Source: Burkholderiales bacterium (GTDB lineage: Bacteria > Pseudomonadota > Gammaproteobacteria > Burkholderiales > Burkholderiaceae_C). From it: 64,000 nt of DNA. The stretch covers positions 182,051 through 246,050 of the forward strand of contig JACPOK010000038.1 in NCBI GenBank assembly GCA_016191525.1, written 5' to 3'. The notes under the pieces are model-generated. The model saw nothing but the letters and a program-made list of their open reading frames with translations. It was not told the DNA's origin and made no database searches. Positions 50,491 to 64,000 of this stretch are shown in pieces; the stretch's first letter is position 1, and each line of letters begins with the position of its first letter. Position numbers and translations under genes: made by a program.

Positions 50491-52628
50491 ACCTGGCCCT
50501 GCGGATTGAAGTCGCGCAGCAGCAGTTGCCGCACACGGCGCAGCCACTGCAGGCCCAGCGGCTCGTAGCCCAGGTCGAACCGCACCCAGGCACGTGCGCC
50601 AACGCGGCCCGGTGGATAGCCCGGCACGCGCACGTCCACCAGGAACACCGGCACCTGGGTACGCAGGCCATCCTTGTCGGCGGGGTCGATGGCAAAGCTG
50701 CCGCCATGCCGGTCGCCCAGCGCCGCGCTCGGCAGGGACCGGGTGGCACCGGGCATCTCGCGGTCCAGCGCCGCCGCCAGCGGCTCCCCGCTCATGTCGG
50801 CCAGCCGCACTTCGATGGCGTGGATGCGGTTGCGCACCAGCAGCACGTCCTGCTCGTCGAGCACGGCCCGGACATTGGCGGGACCATCACCCAGGATGTA
50901 GCCCAGCATCGCGCCACGCGCCGCAAAACTTCCCGGCAGGTCGCCCGGCTTGGGCAGCACCAGGCGGCCGGCGACCTGGCTGCGCACCTGCAATTGCGCC
51001 AGCTGCTCCTCGGCCCGGCTGATCTCGGCCTCGCTGCGGACAATGTCCTGCGCGAGGTCCGTGGCGCGCGCCGGGTCGTGCAGCAGCGCCTGGTACTGCT
51101 GCGCCTGAAGCCCGGCCAGCTGGTTGGCCCGGCGGTCGCGCTCGGCCGCCAGGGCCGGCTCGGCCAGCGTCAGCAGCACGTCGCCCGCGGCGACCTGTTC
51201 GCCGTCCGCAACCGGCATGGTGGCGACGAAGCCCGCCACTTCGGGGCGCAGCTGCGCCCGCTCGGGCGGCCACACGACGCCCCGCGCCACCACCGAATTC
51301 GGCGCCGGCACCAGGAACAGGAAGACGCCCGCGGCCAGCGCCGCCGCCGCCATCCACCCGATGGCCCGCACGCGAAACCGGGCCCGGCCTTCCGACAACC
51401 GCAGCATGCCCGCCGCGCCGCGCAGGGCGATCCAGCCCAGCAGCACCACCACCGCCAGCCAGCCCAGCAGCCACGAGCGGCTGCCGATCCAGCCCACCAG
51501 CGCGAACAGCAGCACCAGCCGGTACAGCCATGAGACCGGCGCGTAGCCCACCAGCCATTTGAGTTCGCCGGCCGCCAGCTCGGCGTGCGGTACTGCGTCG
51601 CGCCCGCGCACCAGCCGGTGCGCCCACGCGGCCCACCAGGCGTTGCTGCGCGCCGCCAGGTTGGGCAGCGCCAGCGCATCGCTCAACACGTAATAGCCAT
51701 CCAGCCGCAGCAGCGGGTTGCCATTGAAAAACAGGGTCGACACCGAGCAGATCAGCAGCGTCACGAAGGCCACGTCGCGCACACGCCCGGGTTCCACCGC
51801 GAACCACACTGCCGCGGCCGCCGCCGCCAGGAACAGCTCCACCATGATGCCCGCCGTGCTCACCGCGATGCGCGGTCCGCGCCGCTCGAATGAATTGGCG
51901 GCGGAGGCGTCCACATAAGGCGCGGGCGTGAGAAACAGCAGCGTGATGCCCACCTCATGGACCGCGCCGCCGAACCGGCGCACCGCCAGTGCATGGCCCA
52001 ATTCATGAACGGCCTTGATCACGGGGTAACACAGCCAGGCCAGCCACAGCAGGCGCGGCGATGCGGCCTGCGCCGCCGCTTCCGCGCGCAGCTGCGGAAA
52101 CGCCACCGCGCAGGCCAGCGCGGCCAGGGCCACGCACACGGCCCACAGCAGCAGGCCCGCGCGGCTGAACAGCGGGCGCAGAACCGGCTCCACGCGGTCA
52201 AGAAAACGCGTGGGGTCGAACAGGCGCATTCGCAGCAGCATGGGGTTGATCCAGGCGCGGCTGCGGGCCCGCCCTTCCGTTGCGCGCTGGGCAAACAGCA
52301 TCGACAGGTGCGGGGCGGCGTCGAACTGCACCATGCCGTTGCGGTAAAGCTGGGCCAGCAGGCGCAGGATGTCGTCCTGCGTGGGCGCGTCGCCGCCCAG
52401 GCGCACTAGCAGCAGGTCCCACAGCGCCGCCACGGTCTGCGAGCCGTCACAGCGCCCGGCAAATTCCCAGGCCACCGGGTTCAGCCGCACCTGGCGCCCC
52501 GAATCCGCCTCCACCAGCACATGCCAGACCTGGTCGCGCACCGGCTGGCGCACTACCTTCAGCTGCTGCGCCAGCCGCGGGCGCAGGCCGGCCACCCGGT
52601 ACCACGATTCGCTGAACAGCGGCTCCAC
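50487..52628 (-). CDS. M50 (site-2) protease-like membrane protein fused to an HlyD-like domain
   Basis: 713 residues. An N-terminal PqqD-like region (about 40-110; LNPVAWEFAGRCDG) precedes a multi-pass M50 domain with the zinc motif HELGH (208-212, in VIKAVHELGHALAV) and the second-ligand motif NPLLRLDGYY (LDG 309-311). After several more helices, an HlyD-like lipoyl/coiled-coil part follows from about residue 450 (ARGVVWPPERAQLRPEVAGFV). This architecture occurs with bacterial peptide-export systems. It may process the giant protein or form the membrane platform. GTG 52628 is favoured by TGGGGTGG upstream and sits 2 bp past the previous stop; starts at 52637 or 52694 are possible. Confidence 0.85.
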   Translation of the reverse strand: MEPLFSESWYRVAGLRPRLAQQLKVVRQPVRDQVWHVLVEADSGRQVRLNPVAWEFAGRCDGSQTVAALWDLLLVRLGGDAPTQDDILRLLAQLYRNGMVQFDAAPHLSMLFAQRATEGRARSRAWINPMLLRMRLFDPTRFLDRVEPVLRPLFSRAGLLLWAVCVALAALACAVAFPQLRAEAAAQAASPRLLWLAWLCYPVIKAVHELGHALAVRRFGGAVHEVGITLLFLTPAPYVDASAANSFERRGPRIAVSTAGIMVELFLAAAAAAVWFAVEPGRVRDVAFVTLLICSVSTLFFNGNPLLRLDGYYVLSDALALPNLAARSNAWWAAWAHRLVRGRDAVPHAELAAGELKWLVGYAPVSWLYRLVLLFALVGWIGSRSWLLGWLAVVVLLGWIALRGAAGMLRLSEGRARFRVRAIGWMAAAALAAGVFLFLVPAPNSVVARGVVWPPERAQLRPEVAGFVATMPVADGEQVAAGDVLLTLAEPALAAERDRRANQLAGLQAQQYQALLHDPARATDLAQDIVRSEAEISRAEEQLAQLQVRSQVAGRLVLPKPGDLPGSFAARGAMLGYILGDGPANVRAVLDEQDVLLVRNRIHAIEVRLADMSGEPLAAALDREMPGATRSLPSAALGDRHGGSFAIDPADKDGLRTQVPVFLVDVRVPGYPPGRVGARAWVRFDLGYEPLGLQWLRRVRQLLLRDFNPQGQV

Positions 52629-52630
52629 GG

Positions 52631-54001
52631 CTACCACCCCATGGACCAGACCGACAGCCGCAGCCAGTTGAACAGGCGGTGCGTCAGCAGCCACCAGGTG
52701 GTGCGCTCGCCGGCGTCGATGCGCGCCACGCCCGACAGGCCGGGCCGCAGGCTGGCGCCCTGCGGTTCCAGCGCGGCCTCGACCTCGAAATAATTGCGCG
52801 TGTCGGCCGAAGTGGCCACCGGCACCACGCGCCGGGTGGTGAAGCGCAGCGCGCGCTCAGGCACCGCCGCCAGGGCCAGCTCGCCCGCCTGACCGGGCCG
52901 GATGGCACCGATGTCGCTCTCGTCCACTTCCACGATGAGCCGGAAGCTGTCGTTGGGCGCGATGGTCAGCAGCACTTCGCCGCGCTGCACCGGCGCGCCC
53001 AGCGTCTGCGTGAGGTCGCCCTTGATGACCACGCCGTCGAAGGGGGCCTGGATGCGGGCCCGGTCGATCTGGCTGTCCGCCAGCGACAGCATGGCCTGCG
53101 CTTCACCGGCCTTGGACTGGCTGACGACCATCTGGGCGCGGTCGTTGCGGGCCTGCGCGGTGCGATAGGCGTTTTCGTGCTGGCTCAATTCGCTTTCGCG
53201 ACGGCGTTTTTCCAGCTGCAGGTCCTGCGAGGCCATTTCGGCCAGCACCTGGCCCTCGCGCACCGCGTCACCCGCCCGCACGTTGGCTTGCTGCAGGAAA
53301 CCGTCGGCCGGGGCGACGATGACCCGCTGCACCGAGCCTTCCAGCCGCGCCGGCGCGCTCACCCGGTATGAAACCGGCACCGTGAATGCCGCCGCCAGCA
53401 GGGCTACGGTGGCCAGGGCGCCCAGCTTGAACCCCAGGTTGCCGCGCGAACCCAGCCACTGCCGGCCGCCGCGCATGGCGCGCCGCCACCAGGCCAGCTG
53501 CGCCTGGTGCTTGAGCTCCAGCACCGGCCCGGCAAAACCGGCCACGTCTTCGCACAGCGCGATTTCGCCCGCCGAAAAAGCTTCGGGCCGCTCCAGCGTC
53601 AGGGCACCCACCACGCCGTCCGTTCCCTTCACGGGCACGGTGCAGGCCGCGCCCGTGGCCGCGAGCACCTGGTGCGCCAGGGTGACCATGGGGACGCCAC
53701 CGTCGGTGCCGGGAAAGCACAGCGTGGCGGACTGGTCCAGCGACTCGTTCATGGCGGCGCCGATGGCGGCGGCCGCATCCATCCGCGCATCGAGGTCGCG
53801 GGCCTGCGAGGTGGCAACCACCTCGAGCCGGCCGTCCAGGATGCCCACGCTGGCGCGCGTGCAGCGCAGCAGGCCCGCCAGTTCAACCGCCAGCGCGGTG
53901 GCGGCCTCCTCGAGCGGTCCACGCGACAGCAGGGCCGCCTGCGCGCGCAGCACGGCGGATGCGGCGTCGGGTGAAGCGTGCGTCTCAGGTAAATCCGGCA
54001 T
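52631..54001 (-). CDS. GAF-domain HlyD-type membrane adaptor
   Basis: 456 residues. The cytoplasmic N-terminus (about 25-165) is a GAF-like sensor domain (RASVGILDGRLEVVATSQ, GVVGALTLERPEAFSAGE). One membrane helix (193-210) follows, then a periplasmic HlyD domain: APADGFLQQANVRAGDAVREG, a coiled coil (~255-310), ARIQAPFDGVVIKGDL, and a barrel ending in LRPGLSGVARIDAG. A GAF domain on an export adaptor suggests ligand-controlled secretion. It is the first gene of the cluster; GGGGAGA lies about 12 bases before ATG 54001. Confidence 0.88.
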   Translation of the reverse strand: MPDLPETHASPDAASAVLRAQAALLSRGPLEEAATALAVELAGLLRCTRASVGILDGRLEVVATSQARDLDARMDAAAAIGAAMNESLDQSATLCFPGTDGGVPMVTLAHQVLAATGAACTVPVKGTDGVVGALTLERPEAFSAGEIALCEDVAGFAGPVLELKHQAQLAWWRRAMRGGRQWLGSRGNLGFKLGALATVALLAAAFTVPVSYRVSAPARLEGSVQRVIVAPADGFLQQANVRAGDAVREGQVLAEMASQDLQLEKRRRESELSQHENAYRTAQARNDRAQMVVSQSKAGEAQAMLSLADSQIDRARIQAPFDGVVIKGDLTQTLGAPVQRGEVLLTIAPNDSFRLIVEVDESDIGAIRPGQAGELALAAVPERALRFTTRRVVPVATSADTRNYFEVEAALEPQGASLRPGLSGVARIDAGERTTWWLLTHRLFNWLRLSVWSMGW

Positions 54002-54037
54002 GGGAATTCATTCTCCCCGAGAACGCCGGATGCGCGG

Positions 54038-54516
<479 letters not shown>

Positions 54517-54520
<4 letters not shown>

Positions 54521-55593
54521 GGGCGGGCCCTGAGTTCGTTGAATGCGATGGACTGGCTGCGCTGCGGCAGGCCAGCGGTATCGACTACGTCCAGCCGCAG
54601 GCTGCGCGAGTCCCAGTCGATTTCCACCGCGCCATAGTGCAGCTCGCGGTACAGCTCGCCCAGCCGGTTGGGGCCGGCCTCGCTGGCGGTGGTCCAGGTG
54701 TGGGTGAAGCCACTGGCCGTCAGTTCATACAACGGATAGGCCGTGCCCCGGTCTTCGCGGTAGAGGGCGCCGATGTGCCGGTCACCCGAGAGCACGACAA
54801 CGCCCTGGGCGCCGGTGTCGCCGATCAGGCGGTACAGGCGCTCACGCTCCAGCGGCAGGTTGCCCCAGCGCTCCCAGCCGTGCCCTTGCGTCACCACCTG
54901 CATGCCCGAGAACAGCAGCCGCACCTCGGCCGGCTGGCGCAGCTGCGCCTCCAGCCACCGCCACTGCACCTCGCCCAGGACGGTCTTGGCCGGGTCCGCA
55001 TCAGGCACGTAACGTTCCTTGCCGGGTGCGTCGCGCTGGTCGGTGCGCTTCCAGGCCGAGCGGAACCAGCGCGTGTCCAGCAGGATGACCTGAACCCTGC
55101 GGCCCGGTGGCCCGAACATGCGCGCGTCGTACAGACCTTCGCGGCCGCGGCGCGGATCGTCAGCGGCGGCCTGCCAGAACTGCAGGAATTCGGCCTTGGA
55201 GGTGAGCTTTTCAGTGAAGTCGGCACCGCCGTCGTTCAGGCCGTAGTCGTTGTCATCCCAGATCGCCATGTGCGGCACGGCGGCGCGAAGGCGCGACAAC
55301 CCCGGCGAGGCGGCGGCCAGCGCATAGGCCTCGCGCAGCCGCGGCAGCGAATACGGCATCTGGCAGTAGATGTTGTCGCCGCCGAACAGGAACAGGTCGG
55401 GCCTGCTCGCGGTGATCGTGTCCCAGATGGGCGCGGCCTTGGTCTGGTCAAAGCACGAGCCCAGGGCGATGCGGCGCAGCGGCGCCTGCGCTGGCGCGGC
55501 TGGGAGCGCCGTTCCGGGTTGGCCGCCCGGCGCCGCGCAGCCGCCTGCCGCCGCCAGCGCGGCGCCCCCGGTCAGGAGTTCGCGGCGCTTCAT
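54517..55593 (-). CDS. PhoD-like metallophosphatase, Tat-exported
   Basis: 358 residues. It begins [19 protein letters not shown], a twin-arginine signal with a possible lipidated Cys. The PhoD-type core has [11 protein letters not shown], the metal-site [30 protein letters not shown], and [13 protein letters not shown]. It would hydrolyse phosphodi- or monoesters outside the cytoplasm with Ca/Fe. Its place between pccA and the VOC gene has no obvious metabolic reason. Confidence 0.87.
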
Positions 55594-55595
55594 GC

Positions 55596-57644
<2,049 letters not shown>

Positions 57645-57648
57645 GGTG

Positions 57649-58269
57649 TTATTGCAGTCCCAGCGACTTGCGCATCGCTGCGTTCTTCGCTTCGGCGCGC
57701 TGGGCCGCCGGGCGGGCGTCCAGCCGCTCGACGTACGCGGTAAAAACCGGGCCGGGCTCGATCTGCTTGAAGCCGATCATGAAGCGCAGCGTGCCGCCGA
57801 ACACGACGTCGGCCATCGAAAACTGCTCGCCCAGCAGGAACGGGGCTTTAGCGATGGCACCCTCGGCGGCGGCGATCATTGCTTCGTACGTACCCCAGCC
57901 GGCAGCGACCTCCTTCACCTGCCAGCCCGAGTGCTTCGCCATCACGGCGGGCTCGATCACGCTGGGCGCGAAGAACGACCAGCGAAGGTAGGTCCCGCGT
58001 TGCGGGTCGTCCAGCGCAGGGGACAGCCGCCCGGCCGCATAACGGTCCGCGAGGTACAGCGCTATCGCCGCTGCCTCGGTGACGACAAGATCGCCGTCCA
58101 CCAGCGTGGGCAGCTTGCCCATCGGGTTCTTAGCCACGACTTCGGGCTGCTTCTGCCCGCCTTTCATGATATCGACCACCTTCAGGTCGTAGGGCACGCC
58201 GGCTTCCTCGAGCGCCCAGAGGCTGCCGGCAGCGCGCGAGTACGGATGGTAGTAAAGGGTCAGGGCCAT
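57649..58269 (-). CDS. Glutathione S-transferase family protein
   Basis: 206 residues. The thioredoxin-like N-terminal domain starts MALTLYYHPYSRAAGSLWALEE and has the Glu-Ser-like GSH site variant VTEAAAIALYLADRY. The C-terminal helical domain follows (about 90-200). AAGGAAGTG upstream supports ATG 58269. It lies between pccB and pccA in the same transcript; the substrate is unknown. Confidence 0.87.
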   Translation of the reverse strand: MALTLYYHPYSRAAGSLWALEEAGVPYDLKVVDIMKGGQKQPEVVAKNPMGKLPTLVDGDLVVTEAAAIALYLADRYAAGRLSPALDDPQRGTYLRWSFFAPSVIEPAVMAKHSGWQVKEVAAGWGTYEAMIAAAEGAIAKAPFLLGEQFSMADVVFGGTLRFMIGFKQIEPGPVFTAYVERLDARPAAQRAEAKNAAMRKSLGLQ

Positions 58270-58292
58270 GGGGTCACTTCCTTTCAGCGGAA

Positions 58293-59825
<1,533 letters not shown>

Positions 59826-59842
59826 GGTTTTCTCTTCGATGT

Positions 59843-59870
59843 GCTCTGTTTTTGATAGCTGGCTACGCAA
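59843..59870 (+). repeat. Truncated copy of the dispersed repeat between meaB and pccB
   Basis: GCTCT-GTTTTTG-ATAGC keeps the 7-base spacing and the second arm, but the remainder has decayed. It spans the meaB stop codon at 59863-59865. Confidence 0.45.
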
Positions 59871-60863
59871 TGCCGGTGCGGGCTGCGAGCAGATTGCGCG
59901 CGGCGGTGGAGGCCGGAAGGCGGCCTGCGGCCACTTCCGCCAGCACCTGCGGCAGCAGGCCGCGTACGGCTTCGTGATGGCGGAATTCGTGCTTCAGAGC
60001 GGCGTCGATGCGCTCCCACATCCATGACAGGGATTGCTGCTGGCGGCGCGTGGCCAGCCGGCCGCTGGTTTCCTGCAGCGCGCGGAATTCGCCGACCGTG
60101 TTCCAGAAAGCGTCCACGCCCTGCCCGAGCAGCGCGCTCAACTGCATCACCTGCGGATGCCAGACCTTGTCATCGTGCTGCGCATGCGAAGGATGGCCGT
60201 GCTGGCCGAACAGGCGCATCGCGCTGGTGATCTGCGCCCGGGCCCGCGTCGCCGCGTCAGCGTCCAGGTCGGCCTTGTTGATCACCACCAGGTCGGCCAG
60301 CTCCATCACGCCCTTCTTGATGGCCTGCAGGTCGTCGCCCGCATTGGGCAGCTGCATCAGCACGAACATGTCGGTCATGCCGGCCACTGCGGTTTCGCTC
60401 TGGCCTACGCCCACGGTTTCGACGATGACGACGTCGTAGCCAGCCGCTTCACACACCAGCATGGCCTCGCGCGTTTTCTCCGCCACTCCGCCCAGCGTGC
60501 CGCTGGAAGGGCTCGGGCGGATGTAGGCTTTCTCGTGCACCGACAGCTTTTCCATGCGCGTCTTGTCGCCCAGGATGGAGCCGCCGGAGACGGTGGATGA
60601 CGGGTCGATGGTCAGCACCGCCACCCTGTGCCCCAGGCCGATCAGGTACAGGCCCAGCGCCTCGATGAACGTGCTCTTGCCCACGCCCGGCACGCCGCTG
60701 ATGCCCAGGCGGAACGATTTGCCGGTGTGCGGCAGCAGCGCCGTGAGCATGTCGTCGGCCTCGCCGCGATGGTCCTCGCGCGTGGACTCCAGCAGCGTGA
60801 TGGCCTTGGCAATGCCGCGGCGCTGGACCGCAGGCCCGCCGGCGACAACGTCTTGCGCCAGGC

Positions 60864-60867
<4 letters not shown>
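59863..60867 (-). CDS. meaB: G-protein chaperone of methylmalonyl-CoA mutase, MeaB/ArgK-type
   Basis: 334 residues. The P-loop is [15 protein letters not shown], switch regions include [18 protein letters not shown] and [10 protein letters not shown], and NKADLD is the G4 motif. MeaB protects the mutase and gates cobalamin loading using GTP. Its start overlaps the mutase stop as ATGA (60864-60867). Confidence 0.96.
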
Positions 60868-63020
<2,153 letters not shown>

Positions 63021-63055
63021 GGTTGCGTTTTCCGTGTTTTGGCCAGTTTACCTCA

Positions 63056-63073
63056 TTTATAATTATTGATAAA
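63056..63073. promoter_or_regulatory. AT-rich dyad between mutase and GntR genes
   Basis: TTTAT-N8-ATAAA lies in the 80-bp divergent gap, the only AT-rich patch nearby. TATAAT (63058-63063) within it could serve as a -10 toward the GntR gene. It is a likely operator for the FadR-type regulator. Confidence 0.45.
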
Positions 63074-63100
63074 GAATTGAATCAGCCCTAGAATCCGCCC

Positions 63101-63739
63101 ATGGCCGCTGCCGTCTCCCTTGCCCCCCGCGCCCTCTACCAGGAGGTGGCGGAGCTGCTGCGCCAGCGGATTTTCCAGCGCGAGCTGGAGCCCGGCAGCT
63201 GGATCGACGAGCTGAAGCTGGCCGAGGAATACGGCATCAGCCGCACGCCCCTGCGCGAAGCGCTGAAGGTCCTCGCCGCCGAAGGCCTGGTGACGATGAA
63301 GGTGCGCCGAGGCGCCTACGTGACCGAGGTATCGGAAAAGGATTTGTCAGACGTCTACCACCTGCTCTCGCTGCTGGAGAGCGACGCCGCGGGTGTGGTG
63401 GCGCAGAAGGCCACGCCGGCGCAGATCAAGGAGCTGCAGGCCCTGCACGAGCAGCTGGAAGCCGCCGCCGGCAACCGAGACCGCTTCTTCACCCTCAACG
63501 AGCGCTTCCACATGCGCCTGCTGGAGATCGCCGGCAACCGCTGGCGCGACCAGATGGTGGCCGATCTGCGCAAGGTGATGAAGCTCAATCGCCACAACTC
63601 GCTGCTGAAGTCGGGCCGCATTGAGGAATCCATGAAGGAGCACCGCGCCATCATGAAAGCGCTGGTCAAGCGCGACCCCGCCGCCACCGTGCAGAAGATG
63701 CAGGAGCACTTCAGCAACGGGCTGGAGGCGGCGGCGTAG
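63101..63739 (+). CDS. GntR/FadR-family transcriptional regulator
   Basis: 212 residues. The winged helix (about 10-75) has ALYQEVAELLRQRIFQRELEPGSWIDE-type start and YGISRTPLREALKVLAAEGLV. The FCD ligand domain follows (about 85-205), with metal-site residues near LNERFHMRLLEIAGN and EHRAIMKALVKRD. Divergent from the mutase gene, it probably controls the propionyl/methylmalonyl-CoA operon in response to an acyl-CoA or organic acid. Confidence 0.92.
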   Translation: MAAAVSLAPRALYQEVAELLRQRIFQRELEPGSWIDELKLAEEYGISRTPLREALKVLAAEGLVTMKVRRGAYVTEVSEKDLSDVYHLLSLLESDAAGVVAQKATPAQIKELQALHEQLEAAAGNRDRFFTLNERFHMRLLEIAGNRWRDQMVADLRKVMKLNRHNSLLKSGRIEESMKEHRAIMKALVKRDPAATVQKMQEHFSNGLEAAA

Positions 63740-63746
63740 GCGATTT

Positions 63747-63813
63747 GCTACTCTTTTGATAGCGCCCTAAGCACGACCCATGCGCTCTGCAGGCCTTTTC
63801 GCCTCTGAAAAAG
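63747..63813 (+). repeat. Dispersed ~65-nt repeat, copy D, intergenic
   Basis: Head GCTAC-TCTTTTG-ATAGC, CAGGCCT at positions 44-50 and GAAAAAG at the tail. It lies between the GntR gene and the acyl-CoA dehydrogenase gene, so it shows the element outside coding sequence. Confidence 0.75.
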
Positions 63814-63821
63814 CGCGCTGG

Positions 63822-63841
63822 ATTCCCGCCTCCGCGGGAAT
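63822..63841. repeat. Short palindrome ATTCCCGC-N4-GCGGGAAT
   Basis: Perfect 8-bp arms with a 4-base loop, followed by GAC. This matches a palindromic sequence commonly dispersed in proteobacterial intergenic regions. Between two convergent genes, it could also help end transcription, although no T run follows. Confidence 0.6.
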
Positions 63842-63846
63842 GACGG

Positions 63847-64000
63847 CTAGAACGCCGAGATGCCGGTCTGCGCCCGCCCCAGGATCAGCGCATGCACGTC
63901 GTGCGTGCCTTCGTAGGTGTTCACCACTTCCAGGTTGACCATGTGGCGGGCCACGCCGAACTCGTCGCTGATGCCGTTGCCGCCCATCATGTCGCGCGCC
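63847..64000 (-). CDS. gcdH: Glutaryl-CoA dehydrogenase-like acyl-CoA dehydrogenase, C-terminal part
   Basis: The gene runs off the window end. The visible 50 residues read [15 protein letters not shown] near the edge and then [19 protein letters not shown], ending AQTGISAF. This is the C-terminus of GcdH, with the catalytic Glu in TYEGTHDVH. By family it oxidises and decarboxylates glutaryl-CoA to crotonyl-CoA with FAD. Confidence 0.85.
   Translation of the reverse strand, partial: ARDMMGGNGISDEFGVARHMVNLEVVNTYEGTHDVHALILGRAQTGISAF

Overview
The window looks like one contiguous stretch of chromosome from a GC-rich betaproteobacterium, most probably family Comamonadaceae (Ramlibacter/Variovorax/Polaromonas type; genus not decidable by eye). 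The clues are uniform GC-rich coding, the gene orders (sensor kinase-regulator-folD-prlC; isc operon-LMW phosphatase-uvrB-aminotransferase; methylmalonyl-CoA mutase-meaB-pccB-pccA), a Bug-type solute receptor, an intracellular PHB depolymerase and a ~65-nt dispersed repeat. No phage, transposase, CRISPR or rRNA was seen. Coding density is very high and no gene-free stretch exceeds 300 bases.

Region 1 (1-12.1 kb): end of a FixL-type sensor kinase with its FixJ-type regulator, folD, oligopeptidase A, a secreted glutaredoxin-like protein, rpiA and pyrD. Then come an FAD oxidoreductase and an N-formylglutamate amidohydrolase, and a Bug receptor divergent from a LysR regulator across two adjacent palindromes. 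Region 2 (10.4-18.3 kb, minus strand): an operon of a DUF1028 probable Ntn-hydrolase, two ATPases, a binding protein and two permeases of a peptide-type ABC importer, and a TPR/O-GlcNAc-transferase-like protein. A tRNA-Val(CAC) with a UUCG-loop terminator precedes it.

Region 3 (18.4-29.3 kb): dnaQ, an SDR, the complete iscR-iscS-iscU-iscA-hscB-hscA-fdx operon with an IscR-like box, a low-molecular-weight phosphatase, uvrB and an aromatic/aspartate aminotransferase. Region 4 (29.3-37.5 kb): a DODA-type dioxygenase, PHB depolymerase translationally coupled to an RnfB-like ferredoxin, a CBS protein, and a three-gene 2-oxoacid:ferredoxin oxidoreductase set with an NADPH-type partner.

Region 5 (37.6-54.0 kb, minus strand) is the most unusual part. 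Seven consecutive genes encode a GAF-HlyD membrane adaptor, an M50-protease/HlyD fusion, a short SecA-like ATPase, a periplasmic HlyD adaptor, a 1,872-residue LEPR-XLL surface-type protein ending in a membrane helix, a hybrid sensor kinase, and a REC-GGDEF-EAL protein whose catalytic motifs are all degenerate. Most neighbours overlap by 1-4 bases. I infer a dedicated export and sensing system for the giant protein. It has SecA and HlyD parts but no ABC exporter or TolC here.

Region 6 (54.0-64.0 kb): the propionyl-CoA/methylmalonyl-CoA pathway (epimerase-like VOC protein, PhoD-like phosphatase, pccA, GST, pccB, meaB, mutase), a divergent GntR regulator, and the end of a glutaryl-CoA dehydrogenase gene. 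A ~65-nt element (GCTAC-N7-ATAGC head, AAAA tail) occurs four times in full, in frame inside hscA, the rnfB-like gene and pccA and once between genes. Two partial copies are also present.
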